Positions 48,554 through 57,417 of a stretch of 64,000 bases of DNA are shown piece by piece; the stretch's first letter is position 1; every line of letters starts with the position of its first letter. A program made the translations under genes and the position numbers. Origin of the DNA: Acidobacteriota bacterium. GTDB taxonomy: Bacteria; Acidobacteriota; Vicinamibacteria; Vicinamibacterales; SCN-69-37. The notes beneath the pieces are model-generated. The model was not told the origin of the DNA. It saw only the letters and a list, made by a program, of their open reading frames with translations, and ran no database searches. The stretch covers positions 1,041,501-1,105,500 of the forward strand of contig JADJUS010000022.1 in assembly GCA_016716905.1 (NCBI GenBank), in the 5' to 3' direction.

Positions 48554-48946
48554 ATGAAGGGTTTTGTGCAAGACATCGAGGGTCTCGCCGTCAAGAACGA
48601 CGAGTTTCGACGGGTGCTGTATACAGCGAAGCACTGTCAGTTGGTCCTCATGGCCCTGAAGCCCGCGGAAGAGATCGGGGCTGAAGTCCACACGCTCGAC
48701 CAGTTCTTTCGCGTTGAGGAGGGAGCTGGTGAGGTGGTTCTTGATGGAGTTCGAACGCCGGTGCACGCGGGGTTCGCGATTGTTGTGCCGGCCGGCGCGA
48801 AGCACAACATCATCAACACCGGTGATCGGCCATTAAAGCTCTACACGCTCTATGCACCGCCGAATCACCGGGACGGTGTCGTCCACCACACCCGCGCCGA
48901 CGCGGAGGCCGACACGGAACACTTCGACGGGAAAACGACGGAATGA
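48554..48946 (+). CDS. Small single-domain cupin protein
   Basis: 130 residues from ATG 48554 (a GTG at 48551 is equally possible), with GAGAGGGG about 8 nt upstream. EEIGAEVHTLDQFFRVEEGAGEVVLDGVRTPVHAGFAIVVPAGAKHNIINTG holds the two cupin motifs, with His, Gln/Glu and His as likely metal ligands. LYTLYAPPNHRDGVVHHTRADAEAD is the usual tail of this mannose-6-phosphate-isomerase-like subgroup. Function unknown. It overlaps the following hydrolase gene by ATGA. Confidence 0.9.
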   Translation: MKGFVQDIEGLAVKNDEFRRVLYTAKHCQLVLMALKPAEEIGAEVHTLDQFFRVEEGAGEVVLDGVRTPVHAGFAIVVPAGAKHNIINTGDRPLKLYTLYAPPNHRDGVVHHTRADAEADTEHFDGKTTE

Positions 48947-49764
48947 GCAGCATCAACACCAAGGACGGCACGCACATCTATTACAAGGACTGGGGTGCTG
49001 GGCGTCCCGTGGTCTTCAGCCACGGTTGGCCGCTCAATGCCGATGCGTGGGACGGCCAGATGGTCTACCTGGCGTCCCACGGCTTCCGCTGCATCGCCCA
49101 CGACCGTCGCGGCCACGGGCGTTCGAGCCAACCCTGGGACGGCAACGAGATGGACACCTTCGCCGACGACCTGTCGGCACTGATCGAGACGCTTGATCTC
49201 ATGGACGTGACCCTGGTTGGTCACTCAATGGGGGGCGGAGAGGTCGCCCGCTACATCGGGCGCCACGGTACCAGGCGCGTGGCCGGAGCCGTGCTGGTGG
49301 CAGCGGTGCCGCCATTGATGCTCCAGACGGACGCCAATCCTGGTGGCTTGCCGATGAAGGTGTTCGACGACATTCGGGCGGGCGTCTCGGCCGATCGTTC
49401 GCAGTTCTTCACCGACCTCACGTTGCCGTTCTTCGGCGCCAACCGGCCGGGTGCAAAGGTGAGCCAGGGCGTCCGCGACGCCTTCTGGCTCCGGGGCATG
49501 CAGGGCGGGCTGAAGAATCAACTCGACTGCATCAAGGCGTTTTCGGAGACGGACTTCACCGGCGACCTCAGGAAGTTCGACGTGCCGACCTTGATCATCC
49601 ATGGTGACGATGACCAGATCGTGCCGATTGGCGCATCCGCGCAGGCCGCGGCCACACTCGTGAAGGACGCGACCCTGAAGGTGTACCCGGGCGGGTCGCA
49701 CGGTCTGGCGGACACACACGGCGACACGCTCAACGCCGACCTGCTCGCCTTCATCAGGGCCTGA
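48943..49764 (+). CDS. Alpha/beta hydrolase (non-heme chloroperoxidase-like)
   Basis: 273 residues. The oxyanion motif is FSHGWPLNADAW, the nucleophile elbow VGHSMGGGEVARYIGRHG (Ser about 96), the acid Asp in LIIHGDDDQIVPIG (about 225), and the catalytic His in PGGSHGLADTHGD (about 253). KDGTHIYYKDWGAGRPVVF and CIAHDRRGHGRSSQPWDGNEMDTFADDL are typical of cofactor-free haloperoxidase/arylesterase proteins. The physiological substrate is unknown. Confidence 0.93.
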   Translation: MSSINTKDGTHIYYKDWGAGRPVVFSHGWPLNADAWDGQMVYLASHGFRCIAHDRRGHGRSSQPWDGNEMDTFADDLSALIETLDLMDVTLVGHSMGGGEVARYIGRHGTRRVAGAVLVAAVPPLMLQTDANPGGLPMKVFDDIRAGVSADRSQFFTDLTLPFFGANRPGAKVSQGVRDAFWLRGMQGGLKNQLDCIKAFSETDFTGDLRKFDVPTLIIHGDDDQIVPIGASAQAAATLVKDATLKVYPGGSHGLADTHGDTLNADLLAFIRA

Positions 49765-49812
49765 AGCCACCCTCCTCCGGGAGGTCACCAACCGACACCG
49801 CGACGCGCCTGT

Positions 49813-49818
49813 TAGACT
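49813..49818 (+). promoter_or_regulatory. -10 box of the flippase gene
   Basis: TAGACT, 11 nt before ATG 49830. The same hexamer precedes the TonB receptor and vapB-type genes. No ribosome-binding site lies between it and the start, so the leader would be about 4-5 nt. Confidence 0.45.
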
Positions 49819-49829
49819 TGGCGGCGTCG

Positions 49830-51305
49830 ATGCGCTCATCCATCGCTCCAATGTCGTCCGAAGCGGACGCCGCGCTTCGCAACGCCAGCTGGGTCATGGC
49901 GCAGCGCGGTCTTCAGATCGTCATCGGGGTGCTGTTCGCCCTGCTTGTACCTCGACTGATGGGCCCGCAGGCCTTCGGACAGTACGCGCTCATCACCTCG
50001 GTGTCGCTTTGGTTCGGGCTGCTCAGTGGCCTGGGCCTGATCTCGATGATGACCCGGAGCGTTCCCACGTTCATCGTGCGCGGAGACCTGCAGGGCCTCC
50101 AGAAGCTTGTGTCGAGCCTGCTCGCCCTGCGCGTCGGCCTGGGCCTGGGCTCAGCCGCCTGTTATCTGGCGCTGACGATGTTCTGGCTGCGTGACATCGA
50201 TGTGGCCGCGCTGGTGTTCATGGCCGGCGCGGTCTTCGCCCGCACCGTTGGCAATATCTGCTTCGCGCTGTTCCTCGGTCTGAACCAGGCAGGCCGCTGG
50301 GCTCTGGGCGACCTGCTCCGTCGCTCGTTCACCCTGGTCTCCGTCCTCATCGGCTTCAGCCTGGCCGGCCTGCGCGGGGCCTGCGCCGGGTGGTTCGCCG
50401 CCAACGTGCTGGTCCTCATCATCGGTGTGTGGATGGCCCGCGAACACATCCGCTGGTCCGAGATGTGGCCCGACCGCACGTTCCTGACGCCGTTCCTGCG
50501 GACGGGAGCCTATTTCGCCGGCGGTAACATCCTGCTGGCCATCGCGCATCGTACCGGCGAGTCGCTTGTGCACCTGACGACGGGCGACTTCGCCGAAGTC
50601 GGATTTTTTGCTGTCGCGTACGGCATGTTCGCGGCCGGCACACAAGCGTTGTGGCACGGGGCGATTTCGTTCGCGCCGCTGTTGATGTTCTGGAACGAGC
50701 GAGGAGAGAGCAGCACTTCAGCCGCCTGGGTCGGGCGTCTGCTGGCGTGGATGACGGTGGCTGCGGTCGCAGGCATCATCGCCATCGTCTTCATTGGCGA
50801 TTTGGCAATCGCGTGGGTGCTGGGCCCGGAGTACCTGCCGGCGGCCCGGGGTCTGCTCCCACTGGGCATCGCCTTCCTCGCGACAGCGGTGGGCAGCGTC
50901 GGCCGGTTGCAGGCGCTCGTCTCCAATCGCCCAGGACTCTCCGCCGCGGCCGCAGGAGTGGAGTTGGCCGCGTTCTGGGCCACGGGTCTGGCGCTGGCGG
51001 GCGGCGCCGGCAGCTTCGGCGCCTGCCTCGCGGTGCTTGCCGGATCGACGCTCAACGCCGCGTATGTGAGCTGGAGTCTTCGTCACGAACTGTTGTACTC
51101 GTACCGGCCCGCCGCTTCTGCTGCGGCGCTGGGTCTGCTGGTGTTGCCGCTCGTCTGGTTCGCGACGTCGTGGCCTCTTCAGGTGACCCTGTTCGTTGTC
51201 GCGCTGGCGATCTACGCAGCCCTGCTGCTTGGCACGCGCGTCGTCACCGTTGCCGAACTTGTATCACTGGGACGGAGCATCCGCGCGCCTCGTGTTCTCG
51301 ATTAG
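49830..51305 (+). CDS. Polysaccharide/oligosaccharide flippase (MATE-like)
   Basis: 491 residues from ATG 49830, with about 12-14 helices throughout: RGLQIVIGVLFALLVPRLMGPQAFGQYALITSVSLWFGLLSGLGLISMM is the typical Wzx-like N-terminus, and VGFFAVAYGMFAAGTQALWHGAISFAPLLMFWNE the middle. LAGSTLNAAYVSWSL and the last helix pair end the protein. It probably flips lipid-linked oligosaccharides made by the neighbouring glycosyltransferases. Its stop codon overlaps the -10 box of the next gene. Confidence 0.92.
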   Translation: MRSSIAPMSSEADAALRNASWVMAQRGLQIVIGVLFALLVPRLMGPQAFGQYALITSVSLWFGLLSGLGLISMMTRSVPTFIVRGDLQGLQKLVSSLLALRVGLGLGSAACYLALTMFWLRDIDVAALVFMAGAVFARTVGNICFALFLGLNQAGRWALGDLLRRSFTLVSVLIGFSLAGLRGACAGWFAANVLVLIIGVWMAREHIRWSEMWPDRTFLTPFLRTGAYFAGGNILLAIAHRTGESLVHLTTGDFAEVGFFAVAYGMFAAGTQALWHGAISFAPLLMFWNERGESSTSAAWVGRLLAWMTVAAVAGIIAIVFIGDLAIAWVLGPEYLPAARGLLPLGIAFLATAVGSVGRLQALVSNRPGLSAAAAGVELAAFWATGLALAGGAGSFGACLAVLAGSTLNAAYVSWSLRHELLYSYRPAASAAALGLLVLPLVWFATSWPLQVTLFVVALAIYAALLLGTRVVTVAELVSLGRSIRAPRVLD

Positions 51306-51308
51306 ACT
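51303..51308 (+). promoter_or_regulatory. -10 box of the TonB-dependent receptor gene
   Basis: TAGACT begins at the flippase stop codon (TAG, 51303-51305) and ends 6 nt before GTG 51315, so the receptor mRNA is expected to be leaderless. A convincing -35 was not found. Confidence 0.55.
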
Positions 51309-51314
51309 CTACCC

Positions 51315-54149
51315 GTGTTTGCACGGACTCGACCCGTCGTTATTTGTTTGTTGTTTCTGCTCCTCCCCGCCACTGCGTGGTCACAGTCCGGCGCCGGCAA
51401 CGGCGCTATCGAAGGTGTGGTTGTTGACCCTGAGCGCAGACCCGTTCCCGGCGCGTCCGTAAGCATTCGCGCCGACGACACGGGCGAGATCCGTCGAACG
51501 CTGACCGACGAGCGCGGCCGCTTCTCGGCGCTCGCCATGCCGGTGGGCGCGTACACGATTGAGGCCACGCTGGAGGGGTTTGCGCCCAGCCGCCGTGCAG
51601 GCATCATCGTGCGGGTGGGCCATGCCGAAGTGGTCAACCTGCAGCTCGCGATCGCTGGCATCACCCAATCGGTCAGTGTGGACGCACGGGCTCCGCTGGA
51701 TACGAGCGGAGCAGCGACGGCAGCGCGTATCGATCTCAAGTTGATTGACGGCTTGCCGGTGCGCGGACGGAATTTCGCCGAGTTTGTGCTGCTGACACCG
51801 GCGGTGGCCCAGGAGTCGGATCGATCCGGCCTGGTCATCGGCGGACAGCGGTCGATCAACGCCAATCTCGCCCTCGACGGGGCCGACTTCAACGACCCGC
51901 TTGTGGGAAACCAGCGCGGCGGCAATGAGTCTTCTTTTTTCTTTCCTCAGGCAGCCGTCCGGGAGTTTCAAGTTGTTCGAAGCGGCGCAGGGGCCGAGGT
52001 TGGCCGGACGAGCACCGGATTCGTCAATGTCGTCACGCGTTCCGGCGCCAACGATGTTCGGGGCGAGGCGTTCTATCTGAACCGCAACCGGCACCTGACC
52101 TCGGCCAACGCGTTCAACGAAAAGCTCGACAACCAGCAGAACCAGTTCGGCGGGGCCATTGGTGGGCCCGTGGTGAAGGATCGGGCGTTCTATTTCGGCG
52201 CGTTCGAGCAGAATTTTCTCCGCGTGCCCTTCGTGGTGAAATTCCAGGAACAAGCGCCGGGGGTTGTGGTCCCGGCCGAACTGAAGGCGCTCGAGGGCGA
52301 GAAGTTCGGCACCGACAATCCCACCGCCCTGTTCAGCAGACTGGACTGGCGCATCTCAGACGGCCACAGACTTGACCTGCAATACACCTTCAGCCGGCTC
52401 GCGGGCAAAAACTCCAACTTCGCGTCACCACAGGTCGACGCGGCCGAAGAGGCCAATTTTTCCCGGCGTGTGACCAGTCACGCGGTCAAGGTCGGTGTCG
52501 TGACCGTGGTCTCGCCCGTCATGGTCAACGAAGTCCGGATGCAGTTCGCGCGGGACGACCGCGCGGAGAATCCCAACGTCAACCGGCCAGGCATCGTCAT
52601 CGGCGGGTTTGGATCCATCGGCGCCGACTTCGATCGGCCGCGTTTCTTCGAGGCGCACCGCTTCCAGGTGAGTGACAACCTCACGGCCATCAGAGGGCGC
52701 CACGAGCTTCGCGGAGGGCTCGACGTGAACATCACGCCCTCGCGCCAGCAGCAGGAAGGCCGCATCCTGGGCCGCTACGACTTCACGTCGCTGGCCAACT
52801 ACAAGGCGGGCATTGTCTCGCGCTACCGGCAGACACTGCCCAGTACCAATCCCGATGAGCAGTACTACGAAGCCACGCAGCGCGAACTCGCGCTGTTCGT
52901 GCAGGACCGGGTGGCCCTGAGTTCGCAGGTGACGCTGACGGCCGGGCTTCGGTGGGAGGGGCAATGGAATCCCCAGCCCCCGCGGCCCAATCCTGCGATC
53001 GTGGAGACGTCGCGCATTCCGAACGACCTGGGCATGTGGCAACCACGGCTTGGGCTCGCATGGGACGTTGCGGGCGCTGGACACACGCTTGTGCGCCTGA
53101 GCGCAGGTCTTTATAACGCGCGGACGCCGGCGAATCTCTTCCAGCGCGTCTTCACCGACAACGGCATCACCACGGTCGCCGTCGACAGCCGCACGGATTC
53201 GTCGATTTACAACTACCTCGTGTACCCGAACGGGCTGGTCACGTTGCCGCCCGGTGTTCGAGTGCCTCCACAACGCGTCTTCGGGTTCGCCGCCGATTTT
53301 CAGAACCCTGACACCACGGCCCTCTCTGCCACAGTCGAGCGCCGACTGACGGAAGGCCTGCAGGTTTCTGTAGGTGTCGTCCGCAACCGCACCACGCATC
53401 TGCAGCGACGGGTCGACCGGAATCTTTTTGCGCCGACGATCACCAGCACCGGCCTGCCGGTGTTCCCGTCCGCGCGCCCCAATCCCACCATCGCTGCGCT
53501 GGATGTGAACGAGTCGACGGCCAGGTCCGAGTACGACGCCCTCGTGTTTACCGCAAACGGCCGGTCCGGCACCCGGGTGCAATGGGAAATGAGCTACACG
53601 TTCGCCCGGAACTGGGACGACGACTCGAACGAGCGGAGCATCAGCCGCCAGATGACGCTCAATTCGTTCGATCTGGATTCTGAGTGGGCGCCGTCGAAAA
53701 ACGACGTCCGCCACAGCTTCGTAGGTAGCGCCGTCGCCGACCTGCCTGCCGGGTTGACGTTGTCAACGGTCCTCATCACACGTTCGGGCGTGCCGTACAC
53801 GGCCGTCATTGGCAGCGACCAGCAGCGCGACGGCAACGACAACAACGACCGGGCGATCATCGACGGCCGGATGGTCGGTCGAAATACGTTCAGGCAGCCC
53901 GCTTTTTTCAACCTCGACGTGCGCCTGGCGAAGACCCTACGCGTGCGTGGCTTGCCGGAGCTGCAACTGCTCGTGGACCTGCTCAACGCGACACGTGCCA
54001 GCAACAAGAATCTCGCGAACGACGGTGTCAGCGTGTATGGCACCCCCGAGGAACCGGTGGCAACCGCAGGCCAGATGCTCTACGCGCCTTCGACCGCGCG
54101 CTTCGGCGGGCCGCGCCAGCTCCAGCTCGGAATCAAGGTGTTGTTCTAG
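51315..54149 (+). CDS. TonB-dependent receptor with carboxypeptidase-regulatory-like domain
   Basis: 944 residues. Signal peptide VVICLLFLLLPATAWSQ; a CarboxypepD_reg-like domain at about 27-115 (GAIEGVVVDPERRPVPGASVSIRADDTGEIRRTLTDERGRF); a plug at about 120-250 (VRGRNFAEFVLLTPAVA, DFNDPLVGNQRGG, GRTSTGFVNVVTRSGANDVRGEAFYLNRN); and a 22-strand barrel ending in LQLGIKVLF. This is the oar-like type abundant in Acidobacteria. It takes up an unknown large substrate across the outer membrane using TonB. The ABC importer genes follow 11 bases downstream on the same strand, suggesting one route through both membranes. GTG 51315 gives the complete signal peptide. Confidence 0.94.
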   Translation: MFARTRPVVICLLFLLLPATAWSQSGAGNGAIEGVVVDPERRPVPGASVSIRADDTGEIRRTLTDERGRFSALAMPVGAYTIEATLEGFAPSRRAGIIVRVGHAEVVNLQLAIAGITQSVSVDARAPLDTSGAATAARIDLKLIDGLPVRGRNFAEFVLLTPAVAQESDRSGLVIGGQRSINANLALDGADFNDPLVGNQRGGNESSFFFPQAAVREFQVVRSGAGAEVGRTSTGFVNVVTRSGANDVRGEAFYLNRNRHLTSANAFNEKLDNQQNQFGGAIGGPVVKDRAFYFGAFEQNFLRVPFVVKFQEQAPGVVVPAELKALEGEKFGTDNPTALFSRLDWRISDGHRLDLQYTFSRLAGKNSNFASPQVDAAEEANFSRRVTSHAVKVGVVTVVSPVMVNEVRMQFARDDRAENPNVNRPGIVIGGFGSIGADFDRPRFFEAHRFQVSDNLTAIRGRHELRGGLDVNITPSRQQQEGRILGRYDFTSLANYKAGIVSRYRQTLPSTNPDEQYYEATQRELALFVQDRVALSSQVTLTAGLRWEGQWNPQPPRPNPAIVETSRIPNDLGMWQPRLGLAWDVAGAGHTLVRLSAGLYNARTPANLFQRVFTDNGITTVAVDSRTDSSIYNYLVYPNGLVTLPPGVRVPPQRVFGFAADFQNPDTTALSATVERRLTEGLQVSVGVVRNRTTHLQRRVDRNLFAPTITSTGLPVFPSARPNPTIAALDVNESTARSEYDALVFTANGRSGTRVQWEMSYTFARNWDDDSNERSISRQMTLNSFDLDSEWAPSKNDVRHSFVGSAVADLPAGLTLSTVLITRSGVPYTAVIGSDQQRDGNDNNDRAIIDGRMVGRNTFRQPAFFNLDVRLAKTLRVRGLPELQLLVDLLNATRASNKNLANDGVSVYGTPEEPVATAGQMLYAPSTARFGGPRQLQLGIKVLF

Positions 54150-54159
54150 TCCGCTCGCG

Positions 54160-54924
54160 ATGGAGGCTCGGCACAACGACCGCGTCGTACGGATCGGTTC
54201 GCTCGCGCTGCTGGTGCTGAGCTGGGAACTCATCGCCCGGTCAGTTTCCAGCATGTTCGTGCCGTCGTTCCTGGATGTGGCCGCCGCGTTTGTCCAGATC
54301 GTGTCCACGCGGGATTTCTGGGACGCCATCTGGGTCAGTCACCAGGCCTTCGTGCTCGGGTTCGGTTGCGCCGTCATCGTGGGCACCCTGCTCGGGCTGG
54401 CGATGGGCCGGTGGCGCGCAGTTGAGAGCCTGTGCGATCCGTACCTGAACCTGCTCCTGGCCACACCCATCTCCGCGGCCATTCCCGTCATCATCCTCGC
54501 CGTGGGCCTGGGACTGCCCGCGCGGACGCTGGTGGTGTTTCTCTTCTCGCTGGCCGTGATCGTCGTCAATACGCGGGCCGGCCTGAAGACCATTGAGCAT
54601 TCCTGGATCGAGATGGCGCACGGGTTTGGCGCCACCGAACTGCAGCTCTGGCGCACGGTGCTGATCCCCGGCGCGCTCCCTTCGATGATGGCCGGCTACT
54701 ACCTGGGGCTGGGGCGGGCGCTCAACGGCATGATCGCGGTCGAGCTCCTGCTCGTGGCGGTTGGTATCGGCCGCGTCATCCTCGACTATCAGGGGATGTT
54801 CGCGGCCGACAAGCTGTACGCCACCGTCACATTCGTGGCCCTCGAGTCGGTGCTCCTGCTGAGTGCCGTGCGGTGGATCGAACGCCGCATCACGCCCTGG
54901 GCCGAGCAGGTGGCCGTGGGATGA
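54160..54924 (+). CDS. NitT/TauT-type ABC transporter permease 1
   Basis: 254 residues from ATG 54160. Six helices, starting IGSLALLVLSWELIARSVSSMFVPSFLDVAAAFVQI. The cytoplasmic EAA loop is EMAHGFGATELQLWRTVLIPGALPSMMAGYYLGLGRALNGMI (about 150-192), typical of SsuC/TauC permeases. The gene lies 10 bases after the receptor stop and overlaps the ATPase gene by ATGA. A second, different permease follows the ATPase, so the importer is probably a heterodimer. Confidence 0.92.
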   Translation: MEARHNDRVVRIGSLALLVLSWELIARSVSSMFVPSFLDVAAAFVQIVSTRDFWDAIWVSHQAFVLGFGCAVIVGTLLGLAMGRWRAVESLCDPYLNLLLATPISAAIPVIILAVGLGLPARTLVVFLFSLAVIVVNTRAGLKTIEHSWIEMAHGFGATELQLWRTVLIPGALPSMMAGYYLGLGRALNGMIAVELLLVAVGIGRVILDYQGMFAADKLYATVTFVALESVLLLSAVRWIERRITPWAEQVAVG

Positions 54925-55706
54925 TCACTGTTCGCGACGTCCACAAGTCGTTCCCGGCCCGCCACGGCAGCCAGGCCACGATGGCGCTCCACCGTGTGAA
55001 CCTCACGATCGCCACCAATGAGTTCGTGTCGATTGTCGGCCCCAGCGGCTGTGGAAAGACCACGCTGCTGAAGATGATGGCGGGCCTGGTGCTGCCCGAC
55101 AGCGGCGCGATCGAGATCAATGGCGTACCGGTGACGGGCCCCGGCCACGACCGTGCCTTCGTGTTCCAGCATTTCGCGCTGCTGCCCTGGGCCACTGTGG
55201 CGGACAGCATCGCGTTCGGCCTGGAGTTGCGCGGCATGCCGCGGGCGGAGCGGTTGGCCATCGCAGGCGATCTGATCGACAGCATGGGCCTGAAGGGCTT
55301 CGAGCGCCACTACCCACGTCAGCTCTCGGGTGGCATGCAGCAGCGCGTCGGGCTTGCGCGCGCACTTGCCGTGAACCCGGCCATCCTGCTGATGGACGAG
55401 CCCTTCGCGTCAGTGGACGCGCAGACGCGCCGGATGCTCCAGGAAGATCTGCTCGCGCTGTCCGAGCGGACGCGCAAGACCATCGTGTTCGTCACCCACG
55501 ACATCGACGAAGCGGTGAGGTTGTCTGACCGGGTGGTGGTGATGAGCCCGCGCCCCGGGCAGGTCCTGGAGTCTCTGCCAGTCGCCGTGACGCGTCCTCG
55601 TCCTGACGATCTGGATCTGAACCCGGTGGCCCTTGAGCTCAAGGCCTATCTGTGGCGAAAACTTCGAGGGATGCAGCCGCCCCCGACGCCGGAGTCGCCG
55701 GCATGA
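54921..55706 (+). CDS. NitT/TauT-type ABC transporter ATP-binding protein
   Basis: 261 residues from ATG 54921. Walker A GPSGCGKTT (about 44-52), Q-loop FVFQHFALLPWATV, signature LSGGMQQRVGLARALAVNPAILLMDEPFASVD with Walker B and D-loop, and H-loop FVTHDIDEAV are all complete. It matches SsuB/TauB/NrtD ATPases. It energises uptake through the permeases on either side of it. It overlaps both neighbours by ATGA. Confidence 0.95.
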   Translation: MITVRDVHKSFPARHGSQATMALHRVNLTIATNEFVSIVGPSGCGKTTLLKMMAGLVLPDSGAIEINGVPVTGPGHDRAFVFQHFALLPWATVADSIAFGLELRGMPRAERLAIAGDLIDSMGLKGFERHYPRQLSGGMQQRVGLARALAVNPAILLMDEPFASVDAQTRRMLQEDLLALSERTRKTIVFVTHDIDEAVRLSDRVVVMSPRPGQVLESLPVAVTRPRPDDLDLNPVALELKAYLWRKLRGMQPPPTPESPA

Positions 55707-56455
55707 GGTTCATGCAGGATGGGCGCTTTGGCTGGCTCTCGTTGCCGGCCGGCATGGTCGTGTGGGAGATCGCCGGACGCGTCTGGCAATTTGAGTTCCT
55801 GCCGCCGTTCAGCGCCGCCGTGGCCGCCACATGGCGGATGACATGGAGCGGCGAGCTTCCGTCGAGTATTGCGGCCAGTCTGATTTCGCTGGTGATGGGT
55901 TATACCGCCGCCGTGTGCATCGGCGTACCGCTCGGCATCCTGATGGGACGTCATCGCCGCGTCGACGCCTTCCTGGGCGTGTACGTCACGATCCTGCTGG
56001 CCACGCCCAGTCTGATGTTCGTGCCGGTACTGTTCAGCCTGTTCGGCACGAGCCGTCTGACGCAAGTCACGTTCATCTTCCTCTCGGCCCTGGTCATCAT
56101 CATCGTAAACACGCGCAGCGGGGTGCGGAGCGTCGATCCTGGTTCGATCGAAATGGCCAGAGCGTTCGGCGCGACCGAGCGGCAAGTGTTCACCCGAATC
56201 CTGCTGCCAGGGGCGGTGCCGTTGATCATGGCCGGCGCGCGCATGGGCATGGGGCGCGGCGTCAGAGCCATGATCAAGGGCGACATGCTGATCGCGGTGG
56301 TCGGCATCGGCGCGCTGCTGCGGAAGTACGGCGGGCGGTTCGACGCCGCAAGCGTGCTCGGTCTGCTGCTGGCGATCATCGCTCTTGCGCTGGCCTGCAC
56401 GTCGACGATCCGGTGGGTGGAGCGGCGGATGACGCGGTGGACGGAGGCCACATGA
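55703..56455 (+). CDS. NitT/TauT-type ABC transporter permease 2
   Basis: 250 residues from ATG 55703. The EAA loop is EMARAFGATERQVFTRILLPGAVPLIMAGARMGMGRGVRAMI (about 145-186), and helices include IAASLISLVMGYTAAVCIGVPLGILMGRH and ILLATPSLMFVPVLFSLFG. It is clearly related to, but different from, permease 1. The last helix LGLLLAIIALALACTSTIRWVERRMTRW mirrors the end of permease 1. It overlaps the ligase gene by ATGA. Confidence 0.92.
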   Translation: MRFMQDGRFGWLSLPAGMVVWEIAGRVWQFEFLPPFSAAVAATWRMTWSGELPSSIAASLISLVMGYTAAVCIGVPLGILMGRHRRVDAFLGVYVTILLATPSLMFVPVLFSLFGTSRLTQVTFIFLSALVIIIVNTRSGVRSVDPGSIEMARAFGATERQVFTRILLPGAVPLIMAGARMGMGRGVRAMIKGDMLIAVVGIGALLRKYGGRFDAASVLGLLLAIIALALACTSTIRWVERRMTRWTEAT

Positions 56456-57417
56456 ACGAAAACCTCGCATACGCGGCCATGTTCGCGCGCTTTCCTTTTG
56501 CGCTTCGCCGGTTCCTGAAGCAACGGATCACGATCGACGACGCCCGGCGAATCGTGCGGGAACGGATGGACCAGCGCGAAGCCAATCTCATGCGCACGGT
56601 CACGCTCGGCGTGTACGGCAACCCCGCCAGCCCCTATCTGGCACTGTTGAAGCACGCCGGCTGTGAGCTGGGCGACTTCCAGGCACTCGTCACGAAGCAT
56701 GGCGTCGAACCAGCGCTGCGGCAGTTGCGCGAGGCCGGGGTCTACGTGACGTTCGAGGAATTCAAAGGACGAAAGCCGATTGAACGGAATGGCCTGACCC
56801 TCGTCACCCAGCCTTCAGATTTCGACAACCCGCTGTCGCGGCGGGATCTGGCGAGTCAAACGGGTGGGTCGACCGGTCCGGCGATCAAGATCGCCATCGA
56901 CCTTGACTACATCGCCGCCCGCGCCAGCCAACGCCTGCTCGCGCTGTCGGCGCACAACCTCATCGGCGTGCCGACCGCCTACTGGCGAGGCATTCTTCCG
57001 GACCGGACATTCGGGCAACTGCTGACTGGCGCGCTGACCGGTGCCATGCCGACGCGCTGGTTCTGCCCAGTCGGGTGGCGGGATTCGAAGCACTGGCTCA
57101 AGTACGGCGCGGGGACGTACTACCTGATCGCCTGCATGCGCGCCGCCGGCACTCGCGTCCCGATGCCTGAGTTCGTGCCGATGGATCAGGCCCTCACGAT
57201 CGCGCAATGGGGCGTCGCAACCGCCAGGACACACGGGCGCGCCCTCATCCGGGGCGGAACCAGCCGGTCGGTACGTGTCGCTATTGCCGCGCGCGAGGCC
57301 GGCCTTGACATGTCGGGCGTGACCTTCACGGGCGCCGGCGAACCGGCAACCGACGGCAAAGTGCCACAAATCGAGAGCCGTCGGCGCCCGCTTCATCTCG
57401 AACTACGGCATGTCTGA
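56452..57417 (+). CDS. Adenylate-forming ligase (phenylacetate-CoA ligase-like), N-terminal part
   Basis: 321 residues. ITIDDARRIVRERMDQREANLMRTVTLGVYGNPASPYLALLKHAGCELGDF resembles the start of PaaK-like enzymes. The phosphate-binding loop is LASQTGGSTGPAIKI (about 138-152), and GVTFTGAGEPATDGKVPQIES leads toward the acyl-binding core. The frame breaks at 57378-57379; removing one C joins IES to VGARFISNYGMSDAG in the next frame. Likely activity: ATP-dependent activation of a carboxylic acid. It sits inside the importer operon, overlapping permease 2 by ATGA. Confidence 0.8.
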   Translation: MNENLAYAAMFARFPFALRRFLKQRITIDDARRIVRERMDQREANLMRTVTLGVYGNPASPYLALLKHAGCELGDFQALVTKHGVEPALRQLREAGVYVTFEEFKGRKPIERNGLTLVTQPSDFDNPLSRRDLASQTGGSTGPAIKIAIDLDYIAARASQRLLALSAHNLIGVPTAYWRGILPDRTFGQLLTGALTGAMPTRWFCPVGWRDSKHWLKYGAGTYYLIACMRAAGTRVPMPEFVPMDQALTIAQWGVATARTHGRALIRGGTSRSVRVAIAAREAGLDMSGVTFTGAGEPATDGKVPQIESRRRPLHLELRHV

